From assembly GCF_001761485.1 (NCBI RefSeq), contig NC_090770.1:496001-560000 (forward strand): a DNA stretch of 64,000 nt, given 5' to 3'. Shown here one piece after another: positions 9,276 through 20,232 of this stretch; position 1 is the first letter of the stretch; each line of letters opens with the position of its first letter. Below the pieces are notes generated by a model. It was given only the letters and a program-made list of their open reading frames with translations. It had not been told where the DNA came from and made no database searches. This DNA is from Yarrowia lipolytica (taxonomy: Eukaryota > Ascomycota > Dipodascomycetes > Dipodascales). The translations under genes and the position numbers were made by a program.

Positions 9276-12272
9276 ATGGCTATCAAACAGAATGCGAAAA
9301 AGGGCGGCAAGCCTGGCAAGCCAGGTGGAAAGCCTCCTGGTGGGGGCAAGCCTGCTGGCGGCAAGAAGGTGTTTCGAAAAATCAAAAACGGCTTTGTGGA
9401 GCCTCGAAAAGCGAAAGCGGCCAAGGGTACGACTGTGGCAGCCATGGACATTGTTTCTGCTGCTGATCTGAGTGCCAGCGAGAGCGAAGACGAAAACAAG
9501 TTGAAGGATTTCGCCAAGTTTGACGATGATGAAGAGGAGAAGGAAGACAAGGGTGGCAAGGCCGAGAAGGACGTCAAGAAGGATGTCCAGAAGGACGTCA
9601 AGAAGGATGTCCAGAAGGATGTCCAGAAGGATGTCAAGAAGAGTGTCAAGAAGGATGTCCAGAAGGCTGGCAAGAAGGATACCCAAAAGGATGTCAAGAA
9701 GGCTGATGCTAAAACTAACAGCGCCATTGAGGGTTTCGCACAAGCCACTAAAGGTGAAGAGGCTGAGGTCTCTGTGCCTGCGAAGGAAGTTAACAAGGCT
9801 GCCAAGAAGGAGGACAAGGATGTGAAAAAGGACACTAAGACAAAGGATACTGTCAAGACTAAGGTCAAGGCTGCTGTTTTACCCGAATCTGACGCAGAAA
9901 TGGACAACTGGTCAGATGCCGAGTTTTCAGACGGTGGGGAAACCATCGATCTTCCTGCACCCGGAACAAAGCCTCTCGACATTAACAAAATGAACTGGAA
10001 GAAGGTTGAGCTAGGCGACAAGAAGATGGACTTTGAGGGTTTCTACGGACTTGAAGAGCTGGACGGTGTTGATATTGTGGTCAACAACGGCCTTCCTACT
10101 TTTGTTGTAGGGGAGAAGCCTGAGAAGAAGAACTCTAAGAAAGAGACCAAGAAGGCCGAAGTTAAGAAGGATAAGTCTGGGGATGCCTCTGAGCCAGCCA
10201 AGAAGAAGGCCAAGGTTGCCAAGGACGGAAAGGACGGCAAGGAGGTTGCCAAGACTCAACCTAAACAGAACAGCAAGAAAAAGGCCGAGGGAAACGCATT
10301 TGAGGCCCTCAATAGTGTGCCCGACGACATTCATCTCCCTGACTGGACTCTCAACGGCGAGCAGCTTAACTACTCCCTCATCCAGGGCCTGTATGCTCTT
10401 GGCTACAAGTCTCCTACAGAAATTCAGAAGAAGTCGATCCCACCCATTCTGGCGGGTGATGACGTGATTGGAAAGGCCAGTACCGGTAGTGGTAAGACGC
10501 TGGCGTACGGTCTGCCGATTTTGCATCGATTTTTGGAGGCTGAGAAGTCAGACAAGAAGGAGGAGGTCGAGGAGGAGGTCCCTGAGAAGTGTACTACCAA
10601 ACCCAGACCTAAGAAGGTGACCAAGATGACCGGACAGGAAGAAAAGAAGGACGACGAGGAAGAGGAAGAGCGATTCGATATGTACGATGAGGCTCCCGAG
10701 CCCCGCTTTGATATTTCCGACCGACCTGCTGACCTTCCTGTGCTTGACAAGGAGCGAGAAGACCGAGAAAACGAGGTGGAGATGGACGAAGAGACCGAAA
10801 AGGTGGAGAGAGACATGTCTTCTGTTAAGCCTCCTCAGGCCATTGTTTTTGCCCCCACCCGAGAGCTTGCTCATCAGATCACCGACCATTTGAATGCCGT
10901 GTCTCAGTTCTGTCCTATTTCTGGACCGCGAGTCATGGCTCTGACCGGTGGACTGTCTATCATGAAGCAGCGACGTCTCATGAAATGGAACCCTGCCATC
11001 GTTGTCGCCACCCCAGGTCGATTCCACGAGTTCATCACCGATACCGACGGCATGGTTGATGTGTTTAAGCGAACCAAGACTGTGGTAATGGACGAAGCCG
11101 ATCGAATGCTTCAGGATGGACACTATGAGGATCTTGACAAGGCCCTGGATCTCATTGGACGAGGAAAGGTGGCCAAACGACAGACATGTGTGTTTTCAGC
11201 CACCTTCCAGAAGTCGCTCATGTTCAAGCTGGACAAGAAGCGAAAGCAAAGAACAGGTCTGGCCACCGATCAGGAAACCATCCGATTCCTCGTGTCCAAG
11301 ATGAAGTTCCGACAGTTCCATCCTACTTTTGTGGACGCCAACCCTGCCGAAGTTGTCGCTCGACAGGTTCTGGAGAGTATCGTCGAGTGTGGCGCCATGG
11401 AGAAGGACCAATACCTATACTACTTCCTGCTGACCTACCCCGGCAAATCCATCATTTTTGTCAACTCCATCGACTCTGTCAAGCGTCTCACTCCCATGTT
11501 GCAGAACCTCGAGCTCCCCGCTGTGCAGCTGCACTCCAACATGATCCAGAAGGCCCGTATGCGGTCCCTAGAGCGGTTCCGAGACAACAAGAACGGTATT
11601 CTGGTTGCGACTGATGTCGCAGCTCGAGGTCTGGATATCCCCAATGTGCACCATGTTGTGCATTACCACCTGCCTCGAACTGCAGATGTCTACGTGCATC
11701 GATCTGGACGTACTGCTCGAGCGGGAAACGAGGGTGTTTCTGTGCTCCTGTGTTCGCCCGACGAAGCGTCGGGACCTCTGCGAAAGCTGCGAGCTGCCCT
11801 GTCACGTGACAATGCTCTTGCGAAGCTGAAACCTCTGTCCATGAACTACGACGTGCTGGCTCAGATCAAGCCCCGAGTGGAGCTTGCCAAGGAGTTGGCG
11901 GATTCGGTTCTGGACTCCACACAGGTTGGCAAGCAGGATTCGTGGCTCAAGGAGGCTGCCGAGGACCTTGGAGTCGACTTTTCCGACTTTGAGAACGATA
12001 CCCACGATCACAAGAGCCATGTGCGAACCAAGCTAGGCAACAACAGCAAGAAGGGCATGAAGGTGATGAGCAAGGACCAGATGGCTCGTACTCGAAAGGA
12101 GCTTGAGAAGCTACTTAGTAAGCCTCTGGGACGACATTCGTCCAAATACATCACTTCTACTAACGGAATCAACTTGGCCAAGATGGTTCTGGATGGAAAG
12201 TCGCATGACAAGATTATGGGAGTGGCTCCTCAGACTGCTGGAGAGACCCTGAGAAAGAAGCGAAAGAACTAG
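9276..12272 (+). CDS. MAK5: DEAD-box ATP-dependent RNA helicase, 60S ribosome biogenesis
   Basis: Predicted 998 residues. The helicase core has an upstream Q motif (LGYKSPTEIQ), motif I ASTGSGKT (about residue 400-407), PTRELA, TPGRF, motif II DEAD (VVMDEADRM, about 605), motif III SAT (about 640) and motif VI HRSGRTARAG (about 807). A large acidic insert (about 430-515) separates motif I from PTRELA, a Mak5 trait, as are the conserved N-terminal WKKVEL...FEGFYGLEELDGV and the LPDW lead-in. In yeast Mak5 acts in the nucleolus on pre-60S particles. The first ~300 residues are Lys/Glu-rich with a tandem KDV(Q/K)K repeat. The ATG at 9276 (context acaccATGG) is preferred; upstream in-frame sequence has no ATG start. 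Divergent from FTR1. Confidence 0.95.
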   Translation: MAIKQNAKKGGKPGKPGGKPPGGGKPAGGKKVFRKIKNGFVEPRKAKAAKGTTVAAMDIVSAADLSASESEDENKLKDFAKFDDDEEEKEDKGGKAEKDVKKDVQKDVKKDVQKDVQKDVKKSVKKDVQKAGKKDTQKDVKKADAKTNSAIEGFAQATKGEEAEVSVPAKEVNKAAKKEDKDVKKDTKTKDTVKTKVKAAVLPESDAEMDNWSDAEFSDGGETIDLPAPGTKPLDINKMNWKKVELGDKKMDFEGFYGLEELDGVDIVVNNGLPTFVVGEKPEKKNSKKETKKAEVKKDKSGDASEPAKKKAKVAKDGKDGKEVAKTQPKQNSKKKAEGNAFEALNSVPDDIHLPDWTLNGEQLNYSLIQGLYALGYKSPTEIQKKSIPPILAGDDVIGKASTGSGKTLAYGLPILHRFLEAEKSDKKEEVEEEVPEKCTTKPRPKKVTKMTGQEEKKDDEEEEERFDMYDEAPEPRFDISDRPADLPVLDKEREDRENEVEMDEETEKVERDMSSVKPPQAIVFAPTRELAHQITDHLNAVSQFCPISGPRVMALTGGLSIMKQRRLMKWNPAIVVATPGRFHEFITDTDGMVDVFKRTKTVVMDEADRMLQDGHYEDLDKALDLIGRGKVAKRQTCVFSATFQKSLMFKLDKKRKQRTGLATDQETIRFLVSKMKFRQFHPTFVDANPAEVVARQVLESIVECGAMEKDQYLYYFLLTYPGKSIIFVNSIDSVKRLTPMLQNLELPAVQLHSNMIQKARMRSLERFRDNKNGILVATDVAARGLDIPNVHHVVHYHLPRTADVYVHRSGRTARAGNEGVSVLLCSPDEASGPLRKLRAALSRDNALAKLKPLSMNYDVLAQIKPRVELAKELADSVLDSTQVGKQDSWLKEAAEDLGVDFSDFENDTHDHKSHVRTKLGNNSKKGMKVMSKDQMARTRKELEKLLSKPLGRHSSKYITSTNGINLAKMVLDGKSHDKIMGVAPQTAGETLRKKRKN
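9565..9680 (+). repeat. In-frame minisatellite in MAK5 (KDVKKDVQ repeats)
   Basis: Near-perfect 12-base units (gtcaagaaggat / gtccagaaggac) are repeated about nine times, encoding alternating KDVQ and KDVK blocks in the lysine-rich N-terminus of MAK5. Unit length is a multiple of three, so copy changes would keep the frame. Confidence 0.9.
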
Positions 12273-12761
12273 AAAGCGAATAGCCGAAGTTCAATGCGGA
12301 CCAAAACATGGAGGAGTTTATAGAGCAATCATAATGGATAAGATGTACTGTTCAAGTTCAACAGTAGTATACCGTACAGGTGCTGGTTGAGTTCTACAAC
12401 CACTAGTTTTGTGCGTAATCAAGACAAATGATGGGAACAACTGGTTACCTCAACAATACTTTTGCACCTACATATCTCTAGGACCGCTCAATTGTTCAAG
12501 ACTGTATTGTATTTTCATTAGTTACATCCCTTTAACATAAGAGAAGGAAATGAACAATTCCTTCAGTAAGAGCGACGTACAGGCGATTAATAGCTATAAG
12601 TAGCCCACAAAGCCTCTCATTCAGAGTCATACATTTTCCGTTTTATTAAATCATAATTGCATCCCATCCATACTTTACAATCCCAGCGGCAGCGTGCTCT
12701 AGGTACCGGAGACACACTAACACACTCTCAATGACATTTCTTAGTGCTGCACACTATTCGG
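12273..12761. other. Intergenic region between convergent MAK5 and SMD1
   Basis: Both genes end here. AT-rich 3' UTR sequence; no gene or repeat seen. Confidence 0.5.
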
Positions 12762-14118
12762 TTAGAACCGTCCCCGACCTCTAGGTCCACCTCGTCCTCT
12801 GGGACCACCTCGGCCTCTAGGTCCTCCACGGCCTCTCATAGGTCCGCCTCGTCCTCGAGCCGCACCTGGTCCACCTCTTGCCGCGCCAGGAGCACCAGGC
12901 TCAACCTTTCTTCTCTTGGCCTTGGGAGTATCATCAATCAAAAGAGTATCCAAGGGTAGCGAGTCGGGGAGAATGAAGAACCGGATTGTGTTGCCTCGAA
13001 TGTTGATGTAGTCGAGCGAGGTTGGGGGTCGGTTCTTCATGGTCATCTTCACATTCTTGAGTGTCGTGTTCATATTGTTGGACACAGACATGACTGTTCC
13101 GAGAAGAACGGTACCTGAGTTAGTAATGACGTAGGGGAAAGGGGGCCGCCATGTGCACATTAGAGGGAGTGACAGATGCAGACACAGATACTGACAGAAG
13201 ACCCTGATAGAGCCAGAGTAGACCGAGCTCTGTGGAAGTAGGAACAGCTGTATTCAGCAGACAGCATATTGATTTACCAGACCCCAGGGTAAAACAGGCC
13301 GTGACTGTGATGTTCCATGGTCTTGATCAAAGGCGGACAGGCAAGAAGAGCATGAGAAATCAGCCAGAATATTGTAATAGAGGTAGACGGATCGTGTGAA
13401 CTGATGATACCGCAGCGAATAACGTCATTTCCTCTTAACGTCAATGCGTCTGACCACTGTCTGTTGATCTCGCATATTGCGAATCGCGTCTGATGGGGTC
13501 AAGCGTGTATACACGCGAGAAGACAGCAATGCAAGCCGCTATAACACCATATACATTATCAGCTGTCACAGTATCACACCGAAACCATTAGCCAGACTCC
13601 CGGTCCTCTCTTGTCTGTGTCTCTTCTCTCTTACCCAGTCTCCCATCAACCTTCCGTGTACCATAGTCAGTGTTCTTATGAACCGCCATGTCACCGTTTG
13701 AGTGGAAAAAGAATGTCACAGCTTGTAAAGCCGTTTGTGCAATGTCAGCCCGCATCAGTCAACATTCTCGCCTGCTCCTTCGCCTCCCTCAACTTTAGTC
13801 GACATGTACATGTTGACTCGTTCATAGTGGATCAGACTTACAATAGTAACAAACCCATCATGATCGAGCCACGTGTCTGGATAGCTGTTTGTGCCACAAT
13901 GTGGTTGGTTGTTGGGCTCTCCTCCGCCATCAACTCGAGCTTCTCGCTCTTTCGTTCTGTTGTTCGCTCGTCAGACGTGCTTCGCACTCTGCACTAGTTT
14001 CCGCACTCACCATTCTTCAGCTCAATCTGGACCGACTCCGAGGTCAGTTTCATCAAAAATCTGTGTTAGCAAAGCTCGCGGGGACGCCAGTGCTCAATAC
14101 TCACCTGACCAATTTCAT
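12762..14118 (-). CDS. SMD1: Sm protein D1 of spliceosomal snRNPs (three exons)
   Basis: Exons 14105-14118, 14011-14060 and 12762-13114 join in frame to 138 residues. Exon 1 encodes only MKLV plus part of the next Arg codon; exon 2 continues [17 protein letters not shown]; exon 3 begins [20 protein letters not shown]. Both introns have GTGAG-type donors and CTAAC acceptors (GCTAACACAG and ACTAACTCAG). Sm motif 1 spans exons 2-3; Sm motif 2 is [23 protein letters not shown], nearly identical across eukaryotes. The tail is an Arg/Gly repeat ([13 protein letters not shown]...F), where SmD1 is normally arginine-methylated. SmD1 is part of the heptameric ring on U1, U2, U4 and U5. Intron 2 is long (896 bases). 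Starting at the first ATG of exon 3 would give a false N-terminus. Confidence 0.95.
13115..14010 (-). other. SMD1 intron 2 (896 bases)
   Basis: Bounded by GTGAGTGCGG (donor, minus strand, at 14010) and ACTAACTCAG (acceptor, at 13115). Short frames inside it on the plus strand have no coding character. No snoRNA boxes were confidently recognised. Confidence 0.85.
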
Positions 14119-15607
14119 TTTGTGCTGTGGTGATCGAGAAGACGATTTCCAGATATGATGCAGTGTTTTTGCCAAACTCAATCTGATGAGTAAGCAAGGA
14201 TGGAGAATAATGCAAGAATGGGTGGGAGCAGACAAGTTCAAATACCCAAGGGATAGACTGAGAACGACAACAATGCTGAACTCCCGTCACTGATAATAAC
14301 CCTCCTTGACTCATAACCTGTTCATGATCGCACACACTTATCAGGTGCATGTACAAGCACCAGTACACGCCCAGTACACGCCCAGTACACGCCCAGTACA
14401 AACTCCAGTACAAACTCGCATCAGCTCTTTTAAGAGACTCGTGGGTCGTAGTCACGTGATCTAGTCCAGTGGATTTGGCGTCGCTCTACTCCGGTTTATC
14501 TGTTTGATCACGTGAGTTTTCGTGGCCACAAGACAGATATACCCCTCCTTGAATTCCCTCGATTTATTTCCATTTATTTCCGAATACAAATAAAAAATAA
14601 ATTCCAATAAAAATTCCAATATTTCCTGTCCCATATTTACACACACCCACGTGCCCACAATCCCAACAAACCCTAACGAATTAGCACCCGAACGGAGATA
14701 AGCGGTTTGCCGTAATTACGATAGGATGGAGCAAGGGGGATAATACGCTACAGTACATACAGTACAGTAATGAACTTGTACTGTATGTACTCCCTGTCGA
14801 CTGGGGTTAGCAAATACGCCTAATATCCAATTTAGTGGACAGTTGGTCGTATTACAGGTACAATACGGTATGTACTGGATACGGTGAATTCGACAGGGAT
14901 AAAACACCATATCTCCGAAGATACAAGTTTTGAAAACAAGTGGATACGATGATCACGTTCAGGAGATTGTCTGCTTTCGAAAGTTATACTTGTTGGTCGT
15001 ATTTCCTCATCAATCGGCGAAAATTGTGCAGCTGTTAAACCAAGCATCTTGTACATGCGATACGATACATACCCCCAGCCCCCCTCTCAACGTTTCTGAA
15101 GGCTGTCATATTGGGAGATGGTCGTGGAAGTAGTGCAGCAGTAAAATAGAGTTAGCAATACCTCGGCATATTTGGTCTCTTCAAGAGGTGCCGAGAGGTC
15201 TTCAATGAGGATGAAAATTACACCAATAGACTCCTCTTTGGCTGAGATTCATAATGGTACAATTTCCATGATTATAGCCCTTATTTAGCGGGAGGTAGGG
15301 ACATATCATTTACCACTTCTGTTTTGTTGAAACTCCAAGTAACTCTAAGTAATACCTCTGCAATAGGTGTCAAAACCCCTCAATTCGATGTTACCGGGGC
15401 CAAAAAGATTCGGAAAACTCGTCATCCATAATTTGGAGTCTCAATCAGCCCTTTCCAGATCGAGATACCAGCGAATTCTCTCTCTTCAGCCGCCAAACTG
15501 CCCACCTCGGTGAAGCAACCCAAACCCGGAGGTAACTCTATTTGTTCCCACACACACGACATACCTTGTCACCACCAAACCTGCCCACCCGCAAAACACT
15601 CTCAACC
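14119..15607. other. Divergent SMD1-TSC13 promoter region
   Basis: About 1.5 kb without a gene. Contains CACGTG-type sites (TCACGTGA at 14452-14459, GATCACGTGA near 14506-14515), an 11-base tandem repeat (listed separately), and a GTAC-rich cluster near 14745-14800 and 14855-14880. Confidence 0.5.
14361..14418. repeat. 11-base tandem repeat upstream of SMD1
   Basis: cagtacacgcc occurs three times, followed by two copies of the variant cagtacaaact. It lies about 240-300 bases upstream of the SMD1 start and carries one GTAC per unit. Confidence 0.9.
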
Positions 15608-16591
15608 ATGGTCAATCTGTCTCTGCGTCCCCGTCCTGCCAAGGCCAAGTTCAAGGGTCTGCCCGCCAACCTCGAGGTGTCTCCTGAGGACACGGTGGCC
15701 TCTGTGGTGGCGAAATTGAGCGCTGCCACCAAACTGTCCAAGTCCCGAATTCGGCTCACTGTGGCCGATGAGGAGAATGGAGGCGCTCCCGGAGCCAAGA
15801 AGAAGCACATTGTGCTCAAGCCCGAGCACGCTGTCGGCGATTACCTCTTCTCCGACTCTCCTGTGGTGTTTGTGAAGGACTTGGGCCCCCAGATCCCCTG
15901 GAGAACCGTCTTCATTCTCGAGTACCTGGGACCTCTTCTGGCCCACCCCATCATCTTCTTTGGCCAGAAGTTCTTTTACCGACAGAGCTTTGAGTACACG
16001 TTTGCTCAGAAGCTGGTCTTCACTCTATGCATGCTGCATTTCCTCAAGCGAGAGATTGAGACCATCTACATCCACAAGTTCTCCTCCGCCACCATGCCTC
16101 TGTTCAACCTCTTTAAGAACTCCGGCTACTACTGGTTCATTGCCGGTTTCAACCTTGCCTTTTTCGTTTATGCCCCCGCCTCCTTTTCTTCTCCCCAGGC
16201 TCCTCTGTGGAAGCGTTTCCTCTTTTCCACTGGCTTCTTTGAGCGAACCCCTCTGTTCCTCAACCTCATGGCCGCCCTGTGGCTCTGGGGAGAGACCTCC
16301 AACTTCTGGACCCACTTCAACTTGGCTTCTCTGAGAAACGATGGCTCCAAGGACCACAAGATCCCCTTTGGCTACGGCTTCAACCTTGTTTCCTGCCCCA
16401 ACTACTTCTTTGAGGTTGTCAGCTGGATCGCAATTGCCCTCATGTGTGGCAACTGGTCCGCTTATGTCTTTACTGCCATTGGCTTCGGTCAGATGTACGT
16501 CTGGGCCGTCCAGAAGCACCGACGATACAAGCGGGAGTTTGGAGACCGGTACCCTCGAAACAGAAAGGTCATGGTTCCTTTCTTGCTTTAG
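15608..16591 (+). CDS. TSC13: Very-long-chain trans-2-enoyl-CoA reductase
   Basis: Predicted 327 residues. An N-terminal ubiquitin-like region (about 1-80: NLSLRPRPAKAKFKGLPANL...LSKSRIRLTV) is followed by a membrane-embedded steroid-5-alpha-reductase-type domain with several hydrophobic helices. The conserved C-terminal block reads IPFGYGFNLVSCPNYFFEVV, then AVQKHRRYKREFGDRYPRNR and the terminal VPFLL. Tsc13 catalyses the last step of fatty-acid elongation in the ER, reducing enoyl-CoA with NADPH and supplying C26 acyl chains for sphingolipids. The ATG at 15608 (context caaccATGG) is chosen because the conserved N-terminus begins there. Slightly longer than yeast Tsc13 (310). Confidence 0.93.
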   Translation: MVNLSLRPRPAKAKFKGLPANLEVSPEDTVASVVAKLSAATKLSKSRIRLTVADEENGGAPGAKKKHIVLKPEHAVGDYLFSDSPVVFVKDLGPQIPWRTVFILEYLGPLLAHPIIFFGQKFFYRQSFEYTFAQKLVFTLCMLHFLKREIETIYIHKFSSATMPLFNLFKNSGYYWFIAGFNLAFFVYAPASFSSPQAPLWKRFLFSTGFFERTPLFLNLMAALWLWGETSNFWTHFNLASLRNDGSKDHKIPFGYGFNLVSCPNYFFEVVSWIAIALMCGNWSAYVFTAIGFGQMYVWAVQKHRRYKREFGDRYPRNRKVMVPFLL

Positions 16592-16858
16592 ATGCAACGA
16601 GCTTGCGAATTGTATCTACATCCGGTGGTTATTTCAACCAAGTGTTTTGGCCTACATCACAATACGATTAAATCGTGTTTGATTGTACGTCAACACGATA
16701 AAGAAAGAAAGACACTCCAGAGTCGGAGTATATAGGTAATATCTATGAGTAAAGTACAAGAGCACTACAGTAAGTACGCTGTACTGTGTGTACTGTGGTG
16801 CAGCGTGTTGAATCTATGGGGGACTTGGGATACTGTAAAAAGTGAGTTTTGACAAATA

Positions 16859-17197
16859 TCACTTGCCAGTATCTTGAACAGCTTCAACAATAGTATCATC
16901 ACCTTGACAGTCAAGGAGACTGTGCAAGACCGCATACTGCTGTTTCCACACGCTTGTGTACTCGGCCTGGAGCTGGTTCAGGGCAACATTGTTCTCGGGA
17001 ACATCCAAGACAAACGAGCGGAGGGTATCCAGGTTACTTTCAAAATCCTGTCGCATGATATCCATGTAACGAAGTAGATCTTCCGTGTGATCTTGCGACG
17101 CAGAGGCGTATTCGAGAAGGTCTCTGTATTTAACCGTGGGGAACTTGTGGCGGAGGTACGGAGTTGACTTTGTGACCTTCAATTTGTATGTTGTCAT
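16859..17197 (-). CDS. Small predicted protein of unknown function (112 aa)
   Basis: I do not recognise this protein. It is hydrophilic and mostly helical in look (LLEYASASQDHTEDLLRYMD, ENNVALNQLQAEYTSVWKQQ), with no signal peptide or membrane segment. Codon choice (GAG, CTG, CTC) resembles that of neighbouring genes and the length is above chance for this strand. A small subunit of a larger complex is a possible role, purely inferred. It converges with TSC13 and starts about 160 bases beyond the end of the BTB gene, pointing the opposite way from TSC13. Confidence 0.6.
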   Translation of the reverse strand: MTTYKLKVTKSTPYLRHKFPTVKYRDLLEYASASQDHTEDLLRYMDIMRQDFESNLDTLRSFVLDVPENNVALNQLQAEYTSVWKQQYAVLHSLLDCQGDDTIVEAVQDTGK

Positions 17198-17358
17198 TGC
17201 TGGTGGGGTAGAGGGCCATTGGGGGTTAAGCGTGTCTTATATGTCTTTTGTCTCTTACATTGGCTATGTTGTGATACGTGGGCTACTTGTACTGCTACCG
17301 TAGGGCAATTCAATAATTCTTCTCTGCCAACCCCGACTCTCATTTACGACACGCGCGG

Positions 17359-18300
17359 TCAATCATTCAGACCCAGCTTATCAATCTTGGCCTTGGAAAC
17401 ATCCAACATGAACTCCACCACCTCTTGCTTGGGCATTCCATACAAGGGCTCAGCAACATGCTCTAACTCGTTCCACTGGTCTCTCGCAAAAGCAGCAAAA
17501 TATTCCCGCATCTGCTCGTTCTGTGCTTCAAACGCGTTCCTCCACCCAGTCAGACACTTTGTCATGTCCAACTCCTCGGTCTTGATCCTGAACACTGCAA
17601 GATGTCGCAGTTCGGGGATATCATAGACGTCAGCCAGGACCAGCAACCCGGTAGCTTGTTCAAACTCCGCCTCGAACGGCTCCCCGTAGAAATACGACAC
17701 CATGACCTCCACCCACGCATGTGGATATGGGATTTCAAGCCGTTTCTCGCGCGAATCGATCATGTTAGCGTCGATCATTGCAGCAAAAAAGGGTAGAGAG
17801 GCCTTGAACACGACAGAGTGGATGGGGATGGTTCCTTCTTTGGTGACGAGCGTGAAGTCAAAGTCCCCGTTTAACCGCACTTTGGATAAGCCCACAAGTC
17901 TCTGAGAGTAGTGGAGAGTCATTACTTCACAGAGAAGCTTTTCACCAATGCTGCTTATCAAATGGCTCGACGCATCTCCATTGATGATGAAAATCAAACC
18001 ATTAGACATCTTCATCAGGAAAGTGTTTGAAGCGGTTTTGACTACCAGCTTCATTTGAAGGGCTCTCCAAGGGACAGTACTCATACTAGTTCCGGTGCCT
18101 GCTCCCGAAAATTGTTGGAGGGTGAAGGAGCCATGTCTGCTGATAGTTTTCTCAGAGTTGTCGTACACGGAAAAGATGACGGTTTCTCCCTCGGAGCATA
18201 GGTAAGCTGTTTTATGCAGGTCAATTGCATACCTCGCCTTGTGGTTCTTTTCCAGGCTCTCTAGCTTGATTTGAACCTGGTCCATGTTATTGTCGGTCAT
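17359..18300 (-). CDS. BTB/POZ-domain protein
   Basis: Predicted 313 residues from the ATG at 18300; an in-frame ATG at 18363 would add 21 Cys-rich residues (MNRTKLGSCCTVCTCH...), which I think is less likely. A BTB fold is clear at about residues 145-240: GDFDFTLVTKEGTIPIHSVV, FKASLPFFAAMID, and then LEIPYPHAWVEVMVSYFYGE, LLVLADVYDIPELRHLAV. The N-terminal part (YAIDLHKTAYLCSEGETVIF) may be a MATH-like beta domain, but this is weak. BTB proteins dimerise and often bring substrates to Cul3 ligases; this one lacks Kelch repeats. Function unknown. Confidence 0.8.
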   Translation of the reverse strand: MTDNNMDQVQIKLESLEKNHKARYAIDLHKTAYLCSEGETVIFSVYDNSEKTISRHGSFTLQQFSGAGTGTSMSTVPWRALQMKLVVKTASNTFLMKMSNGLIFIINGDASSHLISSIGEKLLCEVMTLHYSQRLVGLSKVRLNGDFDFTLVTKEGTIPIHSVVFKASLPFFAAMIDANMIDSREKRLEIPYPHAWVEVMVSYFYGEPFEAEFEQATGLLVLADVYDIPELRHLAVFRIKTEELDMTKCLTGWRNAFEAQNEQMREYFAAFARDQWNELEHVAEPLYGMPKQEVVEFMLDVSKAKIDKLGLND

Positions 18301-20232
18301 TGAGCTGAAGATGGGATGACATGTACATACGGTACAACAGGAACCAAGTTTGGTGCGGTTCATCTTCTCAGTTTATCTACGAAAAAATGTTAGCAAGTGC
18401 AAGTACGTACTGTACTTTTATCCGGCATGCCCAAGGCAGATCGGAAAGTCGAGCGGGACTTGCTACGAGTACAGTAATGTACACTGTACATTCAAGTAGG
18501 CATTTCCTACGATATCCTTCTAATCAAAGATAAGTAACAACAGTCAATGATGCTTATTCTTACTTCATATGACTAGTCTTGGAAGTCTTTCCAAGTCTTA
18601 CAATCCCTCTTATTTATCATATTCTCCATGATCGAGAGAATTATAAATGTGATAACCCTGACTAACATGAGTGTTATGCCTCAAGATAACAGCGCAAATA
18701 AACAGTCTCTGGTGTATCCCATCGACTATTTCGCTCACCGATCTTCATCTGTTTATCAAGGGTCTAGACATGTATTAAGAGAATTGCTGACCGTTTATTT
18801 CAGAAGTTACATAAAGATTTGTCTTCTTAGATCGCTCCTTAGTTCTTCAACACAATCTCCGAACTCCTGATTACCTGAACCGATCTGCGTGCATTTGGGG
18901 TAACTACGGTACTGGAAGGTATCATCAGGGTCAGACTGGGTCATCTTCCAGGTTTGGTGAGGTGGGTGAACTACACACTTGTATCAGCAGGGACATGGTG
19001 TTTTAACTGGACGTTCGAAACACTCAATTGAACCACCGTTCAAGACCCAAGTGTGTCAAACGCACCGTCAAACGTACCGTGAACAGATTGGTGCCTCTTG
19101 CGTCGTTCTTCCGTCGTCAATTGGCAAAACACCCTCCCCACTTCCCACTTGGCCCTTTGTCTCCTCACTTCGGCCAATTTGCTTTGTTGGTATCGATCCC
19201 GTACTGGTCTGGATGCGGACTCCGATTCTTCTTTGGTATCTCTCTGTACTGGACGGAATTGTTCTTGATGGAAGGATGTTCGCCCTCACACGGATATTTC
19301 TGTGAAAAAGCGCGGGAGCTGAATGTTGACATGGTCATGTATCCAGGTCGATGGTGATGGTGTTTTACTGCAATATGCGCGAGCTGCATAAATAAAACGG
19401 TGCGGCTCGGAATTGATCTCAACTAATCCCCGGCATCGAACCATCACAACAATGGAGAGAGCCAGGAGAGACCACTGCAGACCACTGCAGACCACTGGAG
19501 ACCACTGGAGAGACAGGGCTATTGTTTTGTTAGGCTTTATAACCCTGCACGATATCATCTTCCTTGTTTCACCATAACGTCTGTAGGATATGTTTCTTTG
19601 TTGAAGAATTCAGGCTGTATTAGTCTAAATAATATATAGCGTAATAATATTATATGTTATTATAGAGTATGGTACTGTACGCTATTGAATTGTTAGAACT
19701 ATTGGTTTCGGATTATCTACCGCAACCCTTTTGTCAGTTGATTAAAATACACATGCGAATTTTTACCCAAAATTTACAAGTACTGGTACCAGAATTCACC
19801 CAATTTGTTCTGATTTGTGTCCCTTTGTCAACACGTGTTTCAGTTTCGACATTTTACACCACGGACTTGCTTTTAGTTGGTGTCTCAGATTGAGTGACAT
19901 AAAGAAAATCGGCTAGACGGGAGAAACTGGCCATCGACAGCAGGATAAATGAAGGAACAAACGTGTATGTACGCCTCGAGCGTGTATGAGAGGATGTACC
20001 TTTGATTTGTCGTACGATTGTTATTTTTTCTTGAATTTTATCCAATTTAACCAGAATTCTCGCATAATTCTAGAATTTTCTAGAATATTAAAAGAAAATC
20101 AATACCACTACTCGTATTTTTTTTTATCTACATGAACCGATATTGATAAACCCATCCTGTATTACTAATAGCTATAAATTATCTTTACCCAGAGGCAGAG
20201 GAAGGCACTCTGACTGTCTGTCTCTCTTGCAT
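18301..20232. other. Long intergenic region, no gene seen
   Basis: About 1.9 kb. Short frames (for example 19028-19357 and 19669-19893) have no coding character. A TA-rich patch lies at 19628-19665 and a 10-base tandem repeat at 19471-19510. Confidence 0.45.
19471..19510. repeat. 10-base tandem repeat (accactgSag)
   Basis: Four head-to-tail copies: accactgcag twice, then accactggag twice. No associated gene. Confidence 0.9.

Noticed and set aside
9269-10021. 250-codon minus-strand frame with SFLTSFWTSF repeats
   Set aside because: Antisense shadow of the lysine-rich MAK5 minisatellite.
13611-13997. 128-codon frame on the plus strand
   Set aside because: Lies inside the SMD1 intron, starts from an unsuitable codon and has no recognisable feature.
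18430-18450. Second adapter-like word (agatcggaaagtcgagcgg)
   Set aside because: Only the first 10 bases match the adapter; chance level.
19028-19357. 109-codon frame with a hydrophobic Trp/Phe-rich part
   Set aside because: No ATG-supported start with good context, no similarity recognised, codons unlike the neighbours.
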